Source: Uloborus plumipes
Taxonomy: Eukaryota > Arthropoda > Arachnida > Araneae > Uloboridae
Reading direction: 5' to 3'
NCBI GenBank assembly: GCA_038373865.1
Contig: JAXGGA010005802.1
Span: forward strand, 1-64,000
DNA length: 64,000 nt
The position numbers were made by a program, and so were the translations under genes. Shown piece after piece: positions 24,277 to 34,964 of this stretch. Below the pieces are notes generated by a model that was not told the DNA's origin, searched no databases, and worked only from the letters and a program-made list of their open reading frames with translations. Position 1 is the first letter of the stretch. Each line of letters opens with the position of its first letter.

Positions 24277-24884
24277 TAGTTGTATACTTTGGCATGCCAG
24301 AAGCGGTAAATTAACAAAATTTATTTTCTCGCACACATAAAAAAATTAATACCATTTTTTATGGTTAAGTGTTGGTAGAGCTGAAAATGAAAAGAAAAAA
24401 AAAAGCAATAAATTGATTTTTCATCATTTTTTCGAGTAAATTTCTAAGAGTGCAGCTTAAAGACAAATAAGCATCAGACAAATAAGAAAAGAAATTTGAA
24501 ATTTTCATGCAAATCTGTCAAGTATTAACATAGATACGAGCATTTATAGGATTGAGCGGCGGCCATCTTTGATTACGTCATAACCGGAAAATTTAAAAGG
24601 AGGCGGGTGTCCACCCGAGTCTAAAATTCTTACTAGGACACCTACTAAACATTTTTGAAAAGAAATTCTCAATTTTTAAATTTCCTGCAGAAGTGCTGGG
24701 CATTTTTTAACATTTATGAGAGCGACCGGCTGCCATCTTTGATGACGTCATAGCAAAAAAACGCACCAGGTGGCGGATGTCCACCCGAGTCCAAAATACT
24801 TCCTAGGGCACCTACTAAGCATTTTTGAAAAAAAATTCTCCGTACTCAAACATTCCTACAGAAGTGCTGTCAGATCCTGGACTA

Positions 24885-25641
24885 AATGAAGTATCCTTGA
24901 AAAGATCGTTCGAACAAAAAAAAGTTTGTTCAAATCGGACTGTTCACTCAAAAGTTAGCATCGCGGGACAGGTTGTTTGAGCGGTTCAAAGTTGAACCAA
25001 AAATTGTTCAAATCGAAAAATCAAATATGGGAATGAGCTGTACTCGCCGAGATCTTTCGAACAAAAAAAATTTATTCCATTCGGACGGTTCACTCAAAAG
25101 TTATTAGGTGGAGAAAGGTTGCTTAAACGGTTCAATGTTGAACCAAAAGTGTTCAAATTGAAAATTTAAATACGGTAATAAAGTATCCTTGCCGAGATGC
25201 TTCGAACAAAAAAAAGTTTGTTTAAATCGGACTGTTCATTCAAAAGTTAGCATCGCGGGACAGGTTGTTTGAGCGGTTCAAAGTTGAACCAAAAATTGTT
25301 CAAATCGAAAAATCAAATATGGGAATGAGCTGTACTCGCCGAGATCTTTCCAACAAAAAAAAGTTTGTCCAAATCGGAATGTTCATTCAAAAGTTATTAG
25401 GGGGGGGGGGGACAGACCGACCGACACACAAATTCCCCATCTCAATACCCTACTTTCAAATTTTTAATTTTTCGATGTTCATTTTACCTTTTTATTTTTT
25501 TAACTTGGCGATATTTTTTGGACTTGGCGATATTTTTTTAACTTGCCGATATTTTTTGGACTTGGCGATATTTTTTAGATGCATTAAGATACTTTTAATA
25601 CTTTTTTCGTTTTTCTTTTATTTTTAACGGGAAAGTAGGCT
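24885..25641. mobile_element. Tandem-repeat element, copy A (truncated)
   Basis: 24885-25400 holds about 3.5 tandem units of ~145 bp with the phrases GAACAAAAAAAAGTTTGTTC, CGGACTGTTCACTCAAAAGT and GGTTCAAAGTTGAACC. Units 1 and 3 (24930-25060 and 25225-25355) are almost identical, while unit 2 differs, giving a two-unit higher order. A G-run and GACAGACCGACCGACA follow, then CTTGGCGATATTTTTT repeats, ending in ACGGGAAAGTAGGCT (25627-25641). The same end and units occur inverted at 56519-57330. The left side is cut where the 20650-24884 element ends. Open frames through it are artefacts of the array. Confidence 0.7.
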
Positions 25642-26423
25642 AAAAACTGAGGCAAAAGAAAAATTACTTTTGATTGACGAATTTTGTTAAAACAATTCGA
25701 TGCACGTGTGTGTATGCTCCACATATAAATGCACGGTTTGCGTCGCACCTTTGCAAAATTTGGCTCAGAGACCTTTGGTGTGCTCAGAGCAGAGAGTGCG
25801 TGAAATGGAGTGTTTATGCCTATTAATAACAATCACTGAATTTTTAGTAATACGAATTGAAAAAAAATAGATTTAAATTTTGAATTATAAAAGTGTTCTT
25901 TTTTACACGTTAACGAACATTTTTTTACACTATTTATTTTTCCTGTTATTTAAAGCTTATTGTTGAACATGCGTCACAAAACAAGTTTTATTTTCGAGGT
26001 AGATCATACAACGCCGAGCAATGCTGCGAATCTAATGAAAGAACCCGGCGTACAGTGCGGCATACTGGTCAAAAATCCACCAAACTCACGCATTTTGAGA
26101 TATCATCTTCTATTTGGGTTCAAAATGCGGCAAAATTCTTCTATGTCGTACTACTGCCACAATTTTGAATTTTTTAACGACTTAAATCAGGCAGAGCTCG
26201 AAATGGATCCAAATCGCAATTTTGCAACCGAAAAAGTGTGACCATATTTTTTTCCAGATATGTTGATCAATGCAGAGTTAAAATCGAGGAATCGGACAAT
26301 AAAACACTTTTGGTTGCTGCAGGTCCAATAAAGACGCTCTTCTTTCTATGTGTTAATCATAAAAAACATGATTTTACAGTTTTTTCATATTCTTTATGCA
26401 TCTCCCGAGGAAAGAACAAATGC
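25642..26423. other. Sequence of unknown nature with a 93-codon open frame
   Basis: A plus-strand frame at 25960-26241 (93 codons) is less low-complexity than most here, with text such as KEPGVQCGILVKNPP and LEMDPNRN. It is followed by TTTTTTTCCAG at 26246-26256, which could pass as a splice acceptor. I recognise no family and no donor, so I do not call a gene. The codon-like stretch could be part of an unrecognised repeat. Confidence 0.25.
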
Positions 26424-28048
26424 GCTAATATTTAGAAAAGTGCCAATTTGAGTCCCAAGTGAATTTTCACTAGTATTTCAATAACTAGTTAAAAAAATAA
26501 TTTTCCCCAGAAAGAAGATAAGTTTTGCTTTCGTTTCATCTTATATCATCAGAAATTTTTTTTTCTTCAGAAAATATTGTTTTTATATATCAAAAATCAG
26601 ATCGGTAACGTGTCCCAAGTAGCAAAGCTTTGCATGCAAACAGGTCACGCTGCACTTTCTAACTTCCCAAAAAAAACGCACTTGCGCAAAAAACGATTAT
26701 ATTTTTACCCCTTTGTTAATATTTTACTTCATTTTTGTTTTAATCGATTCCTGATTTTCTAGCCGATGCGAAATAAGCGTGTCCCTAGTTCCGCCGTCAG
26801 AGTGGTAACAATAACTTCCGATCTATGTTTAGGCTCCCAAAATCATTTCCTGCACCTATACCACATAATACTGAGTACCTGGTGAGATGTTTTATCGCAT
26901 CGTAATTAAAAATTTGCATTTCTGCATCTAAAATTGTAGGTAAGATTTTTTAAAGTGATTTTATAAAATGTGTGTCATTTAAGTCATCAGATCGATAACA
27001 CGCGCTAAAATGCGCAGTTTTTATTATTTTAAAAATTATTTTATCTATAAATATAGTCCTTTATTACAAGTGAAAAAAACCACGTGTTTGATTTTGGTTT
27101 AGCGCGATCGACTCGGAAATTAAAAAAAAAAATAATTGTCAGTTTGTCAGATCGGTAACAGTCAGAGCGGTAACATTGAAAAACAGCGAATATGTTACCA
27201 AACTAACTCACACGTTTCAGAATTATTAAAAAGCAAAAATCGTAGGTTTTAGCCATACATATTGAATATTTTTGTTCTTAAAAAATGAAAAGCAATTAGT
27301 TTTAGTACAATTCCTTCATTTGTGGTTTGTATGACCCGATAATAGAAGTTAGTAAAATAAGAAAAATTGACACTGCAGAAATTACGTTAATTAATTATTA
27401 TTATTTTATTTATTTATTTATTTATTTTTTTTTTTTTTGGTGCTTCAATTTTTCATAACTTCGCTAAATAACTAGATAATAACTAGCATGCTAAATTTGA
27501 ATTTCTGATCAAGAAATTAAATTTACTGCAACTAATTAAAGAAAAGCAAGCAGCAGAGTTGTGTAATGAAAAAGTTGAAGTTGTGTGTTGTTTCAAAACA
27601 AAACAAATGTTTTATGAGCTTGGATTTCCTAATCTTATAATTTATTTTGTATAAAAACCTTATCGCTCATTTTTATTTCCAAGAAATGCTTTTTTATAAT
27701 GAAATTTGATTTTTTAGCTAATATATATATTTTAATATAATTATCAGAATTCTATGTTAAAAATGCAAAGAAATGATATCATTTTTAGAGATGTTAACGA
27801 AGACTGAAAGCATAAACTCAAATATGTAGCTCATATTAATAACAGATCTGTAACACTCATCAGATCTGTAACGGCTTAAAAGTGAGTAATCTAAGGAGGG
27901 GGTAAATAACTTCCCTGACCTCCCCCCTTTTATTTTCTTGCATTTAGACCCAATTTAGACTTATAATCCAATATTTTTTTTTTTTTTGCAAAAAAATTTT
28001 TTTATCAGAAAACTCCAACTTCAAATTGGCACTTTTCTAAATATTGGC
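26424..28048. mobile_element. Candidate element: inverted arms enclosing eight TCAGATCGGTAAC-like words
   Basis: The left arm 26424-26451 and the right arm 28021-28048 are reverse complements over 28 bp with one mismatch (core TTTAGAAAAGTGCCAATTTG). Between them lie eight same-strand copies of a 13-bp word: 26597 (ATCGG), 26797 (AGTGG), 26987 (ATCGA), 27147 (ATCGG), 27162 (AGCGG), 27842 (ATCTG) and 27859 (ATCTG), all ending GTAAC or ATAAC, plus CGTGTCCC words next to the first two. Two pairs are back to back. True ends and target duplication were not found, and there is no convincing ORF. A non-autonomous transposon with multiplied subterminal motifs is my best reading. Confidence 0.4.
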
Positions 28049-28489
28049 TCAAATATAGTTTAAATCCACCTACAATACCTACCTATAAATCTAACCTATA
28101 ACTTTTCATTCATTTTTTAAAGTTCGAAGCGTTAAAACCCCCCTACAACAGCAAAAAATGACTCAAATACCGAATTTAAGTTCTAGATCTTACCATGTTT
28201 CGCTACCATGCGTCTGTAGAACAGTGGAAAATGGCGGACTTATTCTCGTGTGTTTTGCATAGTTATGTTGAAGTGATAAACGTTGGCTGACCATTATCCT
28301 CATCGTAACCCAGGTAAATTTTGCACCATGTTCTTGTAAATATTTTGAGAAGATTCAAAGATATTTTGCCATGGAGATTCTGCTAGAACACGGCACAATA
28401 TGCAAGTATGTGAATAGTGTTGTATCTTCGTTTATGACTCTTATGATTTCAAGATAACTTTGTAACACTCTGTATATTCGAGGGCTAGA

Positions 28490-29000
28490 ATTTTAATAAG
28501 GGTAACTATTTATTTACATCTAATACAAAAGTGATACATACCACCAAGTTTTGAAGTACTCTGACATAGTCACCAACATTGTGTACAATCCCAGTTTCAG
28601 TAATGAGGAAGCTGTAAGATACCTGTCGTAGAGCCTGTTTTGCTGATTATTTGAAAGGAACGGTTTATTGCCGTAAAAATCTTTGGAACAATTTTGAGGC
28701 TTATGCCTTGAAGTTGTTCCTTTATATTAAGAATTAAGTCTCAAAGTCTAGAAGAGATAAGACTGGAGGAGGTGAATAAAGGAACCAGTTTGTGGCTTTA
28801 GCTTCGGAACTGTTCCAGAGATTCCTTCAGCCATAAAGCATTCCATTCAAGCTATAAATAAAACAGGCACTATGACAGGTATCTTAAAGTTTTCACATTT
28901 TTGAAACTGGGATTGTTACATTGTTGGTGACTATATTAAAGTACTGTAAAATTTGGTGGTATGTATCACTTTTGTATAAGATGTAAATAAACAGTTGTCA
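28490..29000. repeat. Fold-back repeat, ~150-bp arms
   Basis: The left arm ~28495-28650 includes GTGATACATACCACCAAGTT and GTCACCAACATTGTGTACAA. The right arm ~28855-28990 is its reverse complement, with TTGGTGGTATGTATCACTTT and GTTGGTGACTATAT. The ~200-bp centre also has a partly inverted pair (GGAACAATTTTGAGGCTTAT / TTTGTGGCTTTAGC). Identity is roughly 85-90%, so it is not recent. No TSD identified; non-coding. Confidence 0.65.
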
Positions 29001-29317
29001 CTATTACCGTTATAAACTTCGTATATAGATATTTTTACAAGCAACCCACCTTTGAGCTGCTTTTTACGAAATAAAAATTTACTAAAATGGAGCTTTCTTT
29101 AAATGCTCACTACTTGATTTCAAGTTGAGATCACTTACGGAACCCCTATCAAAGTTACAGGGGGCAATAGGATTTCACGGAACCAAGGTTGGAGACTTGG
29201 TTATGAAGCTGCCTTGTACGTAAATACTATGATACTTTACTTGTTTGGTTCCTATTAACGTACTGTCATGATGTTATCAACAAGCTATATTTCAACTACG
29301 TCCAGAATTAGTGAATA

Positions 29318-29639
29318 CTGTCCGTCCGTGAAAACCGCGCCTAGCGCTCGCGAACTATTCCACTTGAAAAAGGGGTGATGGACTGTGAATGGGAACTTTC
29401 CGAAGTTTCAATTTAAAACTTGCATTTTTGCTATCCTTGTGACACATTCAACTAAACTATGTGTTTGAAATAAGCATCTTTCTACGCTGTTTTATACGGC
29501 TCAAAATGGTTCTTATTATTCTCCCCCTTTTTGTTATCTCACATACCACCCCTATTTTGGTGAGATCATAAACTACCTGACGCATGCATAAATACGCGGC
29601 ATGCGTAAATACAAGGTTTTACCTAAGAAAATCGGACAG
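29318..29639. mobile_element. CTGTCCG-ended MITE, copy 1 (TA target)
   Basis: Begins CTGTCCGTCCGTGAAAACCG after TA (29316-29317) and ends CGGACAG before TA (29640-29641). The interior shares long stretches with 59066-59315, e.g. TTGACACATTCAACTAAAYTATG-like text and ACGGCTC-AAATG, and shares AGGCATGCGCAAATGCG-like text with 51890-52097. Non-coding. The flanks carry a partial duplication: ACTGTCATGATGTTATCAAC occurs just before (29264) and just after (29641). Confidence 0.75.
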
Positions 29640-29641
29640 TA

Positions 29642-31432
29642 CTGTCATGATGTTATCAACACGTCAAAAATTAGTAAATACACTTTTCAGTCTTAGAATC
29701 TGAATTTCAAAGACAAATGCGCAGTTGTTTCTAACTTCAATTAAAAAAAACAATTGTTATTACTTATCTGTAAGAAAAGAAGTAGCTTTGATTAAGCAAG
29801 GTGCAAGTATTTTTAAAATAGTCAAATAATGAAGCACTGGAATATGTTCTAGGGAAATAAATACGTGTGCAAAATCTTATTTGCTATGATCCAAACTATC
29901 TTTCAGACCGACTTCTAAAGAAATTAATATTCCTGTAATTAAAGCAGCACAGTTTGAAAATATCACTTTGCTAAATTAAATACATGAATTGTCTTTTTTG
30001 AATTGCAAAAGTGTTTACTTTATTCTTGGAGACATTGGAGAAACCTTCTCCTGAAAGTTGTAGGAAACTGATTTAATTGGTTTTGATAAATTAAGTATTC
30101 CTTGAAGATACATAAAATTAATTAAATATTGGAGATTTAAATTTTTCGAGATAAATGGAGCAAGGAAAGATGTTTATTCATCAAATTTGTTTAAGATACG
30201 CTTAATTAAATGTAATTATTTCAAAGGTAAATTCTATGTAGTCTAACATTATTTCACACGGTGGTTTTGTCACTACAAGTTTTATTCAAAGTTAAATTAT
30301 ACTTTTGACACAAAATGGATTTCTATTTAGAGTTACAACACAGCCAATACTCTTTATTTCTAAACTATTATATGACAAAAAACGTCATAGCAAAGTTATA
30401 GTTTTCTAACATCCATGATTTTTCAAAAAAAAAAAAAATATTGTCTAAGAAATTGTATCTGTCTGTCATAGTGCGATGCACAGAGGACCCTGTAGCAACC
30501 ATATCCTCAAAATTTGATACAAAATCCCTTCGAAACCAGTATTTAGATAGTTTCATTTATTTGTTTTCAATAATTACATTTTTTTCTTAGTTTTTAAGCT
30601 AAAAGTTTTCATAAATTGTCTAATAGAAAGCCCAAACTTCTCGTACCCCATAGCATTATATATCATTCAAAATATCTTATTTTCTGCAAGATAATTATTT
30701 TCTAAATCTTTTATTTTCTAATTTAGCGGAAATCTTAACTTAATTCAAAAAGCAAGCTATTGAGTTGAGCACATGATCATGCTACAAACCATCAATTTGA
30801 ATACGATATTTCAAATTTTTCTTGCGGCTGTTTTGCTATTTTTTCCAACTTTATTATTAAAATCTAATGATATTGTGAGCATCAAAGGAAATCACATCGA
30901 AAAATTTAGTGTATGACTGATGAATTTAATATGTGTGATGAATTTAATAATTGATGTTTCAAATTTCAAATGAAGCCTGAAATAGATAGCATCGTTAGAC
31001 AAATGTGTTGAACAAATATTTTTCACTTATTTAACACATGTAGTGTTTGAAATTGGAATAGACGCCCAGTAGGGGGAAGAGATTTTGATCTTCGAAATTT
31101 TGGCACAATTTCCAAATTTTGGACAGTTATCGCTTCATTATGAGAATCTCTACAGCTCCAAAACAAAAATAATTAAATTGTTCCGAATATAATGTTATTT
31201 TAAACACACGGACTTGCATTTAATGGACTATAATGATATGGTGAAGGAACGCAACAAGCTGGGGTTGCATAGCGATTCAAATATAACTGCTTGCAGTGCC
31301 CGGGGGGGAGGGGGGTATATAATCATCGAGCCTCAGCTCCCTGGTACATGAAAAGAGTTGTTGCTACAGCACATATGCAAAGCAGTGTTTCCATGTAGGT
31401 TTGCATCCCAGCAAGTGCATGGATATTGTTTG
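29642..31432. other. AT-rich sequence, nothing recognised
   Basis: Opens with the second copy of ACTGTCATGATGTTATCAAC. The rest is AT-rich with a G-run at about 31302-31316. No gene or element supported. Confidence 0.4.
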
Positions 31433-31787
31433 ATACACCATAAAAAATGCACGTTGTTTTTACAGAATAATCAAGCTAATTTTATGGCAATAAACTTAAA
31501 ATTGCTAATTTTACAGCAATAAACTGCAAAACTGCTAATTTTACAGCTTATTACCGTGCATTTTACAGTTTTAAGCTGGAACCTCTGCTGCTAGTATTAC
31601 ATTGTTGTTTTTACAGTATAACACAGCTAAATTTTACGGCAATATACTGTAAAATTTCTATTTTTACAGTAAGAAACTAAAATTGCTAGTTTAACAGCTT
31701 ATTACTGTGCATTTCACAGTCTTAAATTGAAACCTTGGCTGTCAGTATTGTGCTGTAAAAACAACAGTTCAATTTTGCAGTGTGGGA
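31433..31787. mobile_element. TTTACAG-repeat element (CTGTAAAA family), full copy
   Basis: About 350 bp with inverted ends: ACGTTGTTTTTACAG near 31451 and CTGTAAAAACAACAGTT at 31753-31769. The body is repeats of AATTTTACAGC-ATAAACT and its inverse, with two direct copies of a longer phrase, ACAGCTTATTACCGTGCATT and ACAGCTTATTACTGTGCATT. GTTTTAAGCTGGAACCTCTG at about 31570 is the inverse of the phrase in the copies at 9109 and 10436. Non-coding; the terminal motif has multiplied through the body. Confidence 0.6.
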
Positions 31788-32417
31788 TTACACTTTTTCC
31801 GATCATCACCACCTTATATTGAAGAGCTCCTAAAGCTATAGGTCCTCCTGTGGTTAATAGGCTAATTTTGCTCGTAGCTATTTTAGCCTGGAAAGTGCAT
31901 AAGAAATCGGTCGGATGGATTAAAAGGCGCTGAAGTTGGCCTTACAAAGTTAGGATGGATATATGCTTTTAGAACGGAGACATGTCGTGTTGGTTTTTGA
32001 AATGAAATCTTTATGTTTTAAAAGTTCTGAGCTCAAACCACCGAACTTCTTACGAAATATTTTTCATTTTTACGCATTCAAATGTTTCCAAGGGGGTCTT
32101 TTACTCTTTTTTGAGGGTAAATGTGTCTATTTCAATGCAGACTCAAGTGATGTTATAATTGGCTTTTACTCGTTAAGTGTTTGCCGCAACTTGGCGACAA
32201 AGTTGGCGAAAAAAAATGATTTTTCAAATTTGGATTTAATTTGGCGCTATGAGCGATGTTTTTCGAATAATGCACTAAATGAGGTTAAAATTGGTGATAT
32301 TTAGAAGATAAATCACTGTAAAATATTTTTTTGCATTGTTTGCGACAAACTAGGGGTGAAAATGTTTAAACTGTTATCTTGATCACTGAAAGGCACTATT
32401 TTAACATTTAAGGGATC
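31788..32417. other. Unannotated; contains a 113-codon open frame
   Basis: A plus-strand frame at 31963-32304 gives 113 codons with no recognised motif; text such as RRHVVLVFEMKSLCFKSSEL is not family-like. It is AT-rich and isolated, with no promoter or splice support. I leave it uncalled. Confidence 0.3.
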
Positions 32418-32419
32418 TA

Positions 32420-32977
32420 CAGTGAGCTCTCACTTATGCGCCGGTCCAAGGGACCAACAGAAAAAGGCGCATAAGTGAGAGAGACGCATAAGTGAACAAG
32501 CCTATTTAAAAGTCTAAAATGCTATATAAGTTCTAATGAGAGCATGAATAAGAATGTTTCTATAGAAAATGGTCATATTACTACGGTTTGGCATCTACTG
32601 TAGCCTAACTACAATGATAAGGAGAAAACAAAAATTGTAGCATACCTAGTCACAAACTGGTCGCTTTCAAACGATCCATAATAGATAATTGCCCTCTCCG
32701 AACTCTAGTTCGTGTGAAAAAAATGCCTTCTGTGAGCAATAAAAGCAAAAGATTAAAGAGGAAAGTGAAGAAATACGCTCATTTTTTAGGAAAATAAGTT
32801 TAATTGTTTGCATTTTACGAAAAATTCGGGGCAAAAGTGAAATATTTATCTTTAGAGCGACGCATAAACGAATGAAATTATCATTATTTTACTATGAAAT
32901 GTTCCGGGACCACTGAAAATCGTCGTATAAGTGAAAAAGGCGCATGAATGAGGCGGTGTATGAGTGAGAGTTCACTG
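32420..32977. mobile_element. TA-flanked CAGTG-ended MITE (Tigger/pogo-like)
   Basis: Ends are CAGTGAGCTCTCACTTATGC (left) and, in reverse complement, CAGTGAACTCTCACTCATAC (right). TA lies at 32418-32419 and 32978-32979. The word GCGCATAAGTGAGAGAGACG and variants (CGCATAAGTGAAC, CGTATAAGTGAAAAAGGCG, CGCATAAACGAATG) recurs inside near both ends. CAGTG termini with TA duplication suit the pogo/Tigger branch of Tc1/mariner. 558 bp without a transposase ORF. Confidence 0.8.
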
Positions 32978-32979
32978 TA

Positions 32980-34184
32980 TTATGAAATTGAAATGTAAAA
33001 GGAAATAGGGTGGGTACACCTGTCTTTTTCTTTTTTTGAGCATTCTTGATTCTTAACTACTCTCACTTTGATAGGGAAGTTTCATTTTATCCATTAGATA
33101 ATAAGTTTTGTGATCGTTTTTAACTTCGCTGAATAATTTCTGTAAAATTACTCACACATTTTCTTGCTTTATGTATTGAAATTCGTTAGAAATTCAGAAT
33201 ATATCATATCGATAGCGTAAAAAGAATAACTATATACTGCGAATACTACTGATGTTTTTATCTTCATACTGTTATTTTATTATTTCCACAGTGCACAAAT
33301 GATAAATGGGAATATAAATGTTAAGCTTCAAGTATATGTATATGAAATTAAATAATTATATTGTGCGAGCAGTTTTAAATAAGTGATTTTATATAACGAA
33401 ATTCATACATTTACTAATTAATTACTGAAAATATTTGAAGTTTCCCGATTATTCAAAATTTGCTACATACTTTCTTCTGCAAATTGCCGAAATTTGTTAT
33501 TAATACATTGTTAGCCACAGTTGCAATTAAAAAAATCTTTGAAATTCTGCATTAAGATATATAATTACTCACCATCTAATGGTTTTCTATTAATAACCTC
33601 TAAGCGCTGATGGTTTGAGAAAACCAAAATTCTTTCCTACTTAAAAAAGTTAACTTATTCTAACACTTATTTTTTAATGGTTAGACATTAAATAAATTAC
33701 TTAACATAATTATTGTAACGTAAGGGATTGTTTTCTTCAAATTAAGGTTAATTAAAAATTTTGCACTTGTAATTAACATTCATCAGCATGACGAGTTTTT
33801 TTGGTTTTTTTTTATTCAATTCAAATATTTCTTGAAGCTTACTATCAAAAGGGTTTCTTTCCCGAAATACACATCAGATAAACTAAAGATTACTAATTAT
33901 ATACTAAATATATTAATTTATTTACATATTTAGCGTTCTTTAAGAACTGAGTAAATTGGTCTATTAATGTTTATGTTTCGGACTTGATTATAAATAAAAT
34001 TAGTGGCAAATTGTGTCATATAAAATAAATTTAGGGAAAGATTTAGGAATTTTTGACTGCTTGTAATATTTTTCGAACGGGGCAGATTTTATTACGATCG
34101 TTTCTTGAACAGTAAGTCTGTATCAAATAATGTTGACTGCAATATTTTACTCAGAACATATGTACGGTGTAAAACAAAACTGAA
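32980..34184. other. AT-rich sequence, nothing recognised
   Basis: Very AT-rich, with no motif, ORF over 60 codons of interest, or repeat match elsewhere in the window. Confidence 0.45.
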
Positions 34185-34188
34185 TTAA

Positions 34189-34423
34189 CCTTTTAACTGT
34201 CAAGTTATTTTGATTTTTAACACTTTTCCAAGCACAAACCCGAGAAACAGTCGGGTTTGACAAAGAGATGAAGCCGAAATAAACGTCTCCCGAGAAGTAT
34301 TCGGGTATAACAATACGATGCACTCAAAAAAAAAAAAAAAAAATTACCCCGAGTAATACTCGGGCGTAACATTTTCGAAAACCAGCTGTGCCCGAGACTA
34401 TCTCGGGTATGACAATTAAAAGG
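34189..34423. mobile_element. piggyBac-like MITE made of four CCCGAG hairpins
   Basis: TTAA (34185-34188) precedes CCTTTTAACTGTCAAG. The right end in reverse complement reads TTAA (34424-34427) then CCTTTTAATTGTCATACC. Inside lie four hairpin words: CCCGAGAAACAGTCGGGTTT, CCCGAGAAGTATTCGGGTAT, CCCGAGTAATACTCGGGCGT and CCCGAGACTATCTCGGGTAT. Each is followed by a GACA or AACA that repeats the end of the TIR. An 18-base A run lies between hairpins 2 and 3. The 235-bp unit is non-coding. TTAA target and CCTT termini are the piggyBac pattern. Confidence 0.75.
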
Positions 34424-34427
34424 TTAA

Positions 34428-34962
34428 TCATCAAAAATTTAAAAATGAGGATTGAGTTTTACATAACCATAAGATGTGTAAAGAGTAGCAACCAGTGAGA
34501 AAATATTCAAAATCAGTATGTATTATTTGCTGTGTATATTAAAATTGTCAGTTACATTTTAACACAACTATTAACTTTTGCTCTCACTGCAGGTTTTTTC
34601 TTTCAATCATACAAGTATTACCACTGCTATTAAAAATTCCCAATCACAAATTTTCCAGACAATTCGTAAGAAGTTCTGAACCTCTATGGGGCTTCAAATC
34701 TGCATGAGGCTTAGACAAATTATTTTTTAATTTTTAGTCCGTTCACATGGTAAATTTGAAACCTGTTTTAATTAGAATATTATGTTTTCGTCTTTCCTTT
34801 ACTCCAGTGGTAAAGAAGTTTAAAAATAGCAAAGCATTAATACGTAATATTATTAAATTCCATTGCCTTATTCACACATTTTTCCATGATGTTTTTTTAA
34901 AAAATAATTTTAGAATTTCAAATGCAAAGCATGAAAATAGTCTTGACTAAATTTGTGAGGAG
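34428..34962. other. Unannotated sequence
   Basis: AT-rich; a 67-codon frame at 34747-34950 is not family-like. Nothing supported. Confidence 0.4.
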
Positions 34963-34964
34963 TA

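Larger units (their letters stand above)
20650..24884. mobile_element. 4.2-kb fold-back DNA element with TA-GTCC ends and CRE-bearing subrepeats
   Basis: Ends are TAGTCCTGGATCTGACGG (left) and, in reverse complement, TAGTCCAGGATCTGACAG (right); the outer TA may be the target duplication. Arms of roughly 800-990 bp (20650 to ~21470 and ~23890 to 24884) are near-identical inverted copies. Each arm begins with two tandem ~180-bp subunits holding GACTCGGGTGGACAYCCGCC, TGACGTCATCAAAGATGG and CTTCTGYAGGAA words. The middle 2.4 kb contains a nested hAT-like MITE, a fold-back and possibly dead coding sequence. The right arm has a TA-flanked MITE (24103-24276) that the left arm lacks. No transposase found, so it was presumably mobilised in trans. 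Confidence 0.75.

Noticed and set aside
25265..25627. 120-codon plus-strand frame
   Set aside because: It consists of tandem-array units plus T-rich GGCGATATT repeats; the matching frame in copy B (minus strand 56847-56581) is the same artefact.
31963..32304. 113-codon open frame as a host gene
   Set aside because: No recognisable motif, no splice or promoter context, isolated in AT-rich sequence.
34200..34420. CCCGAG repeats as rho-independent terminators or a bacterial repeat
   Set aside because: The setting is eukaryotic and the block is enclosed by TTAA-flanked inverted ends, so a MITE explains it better.
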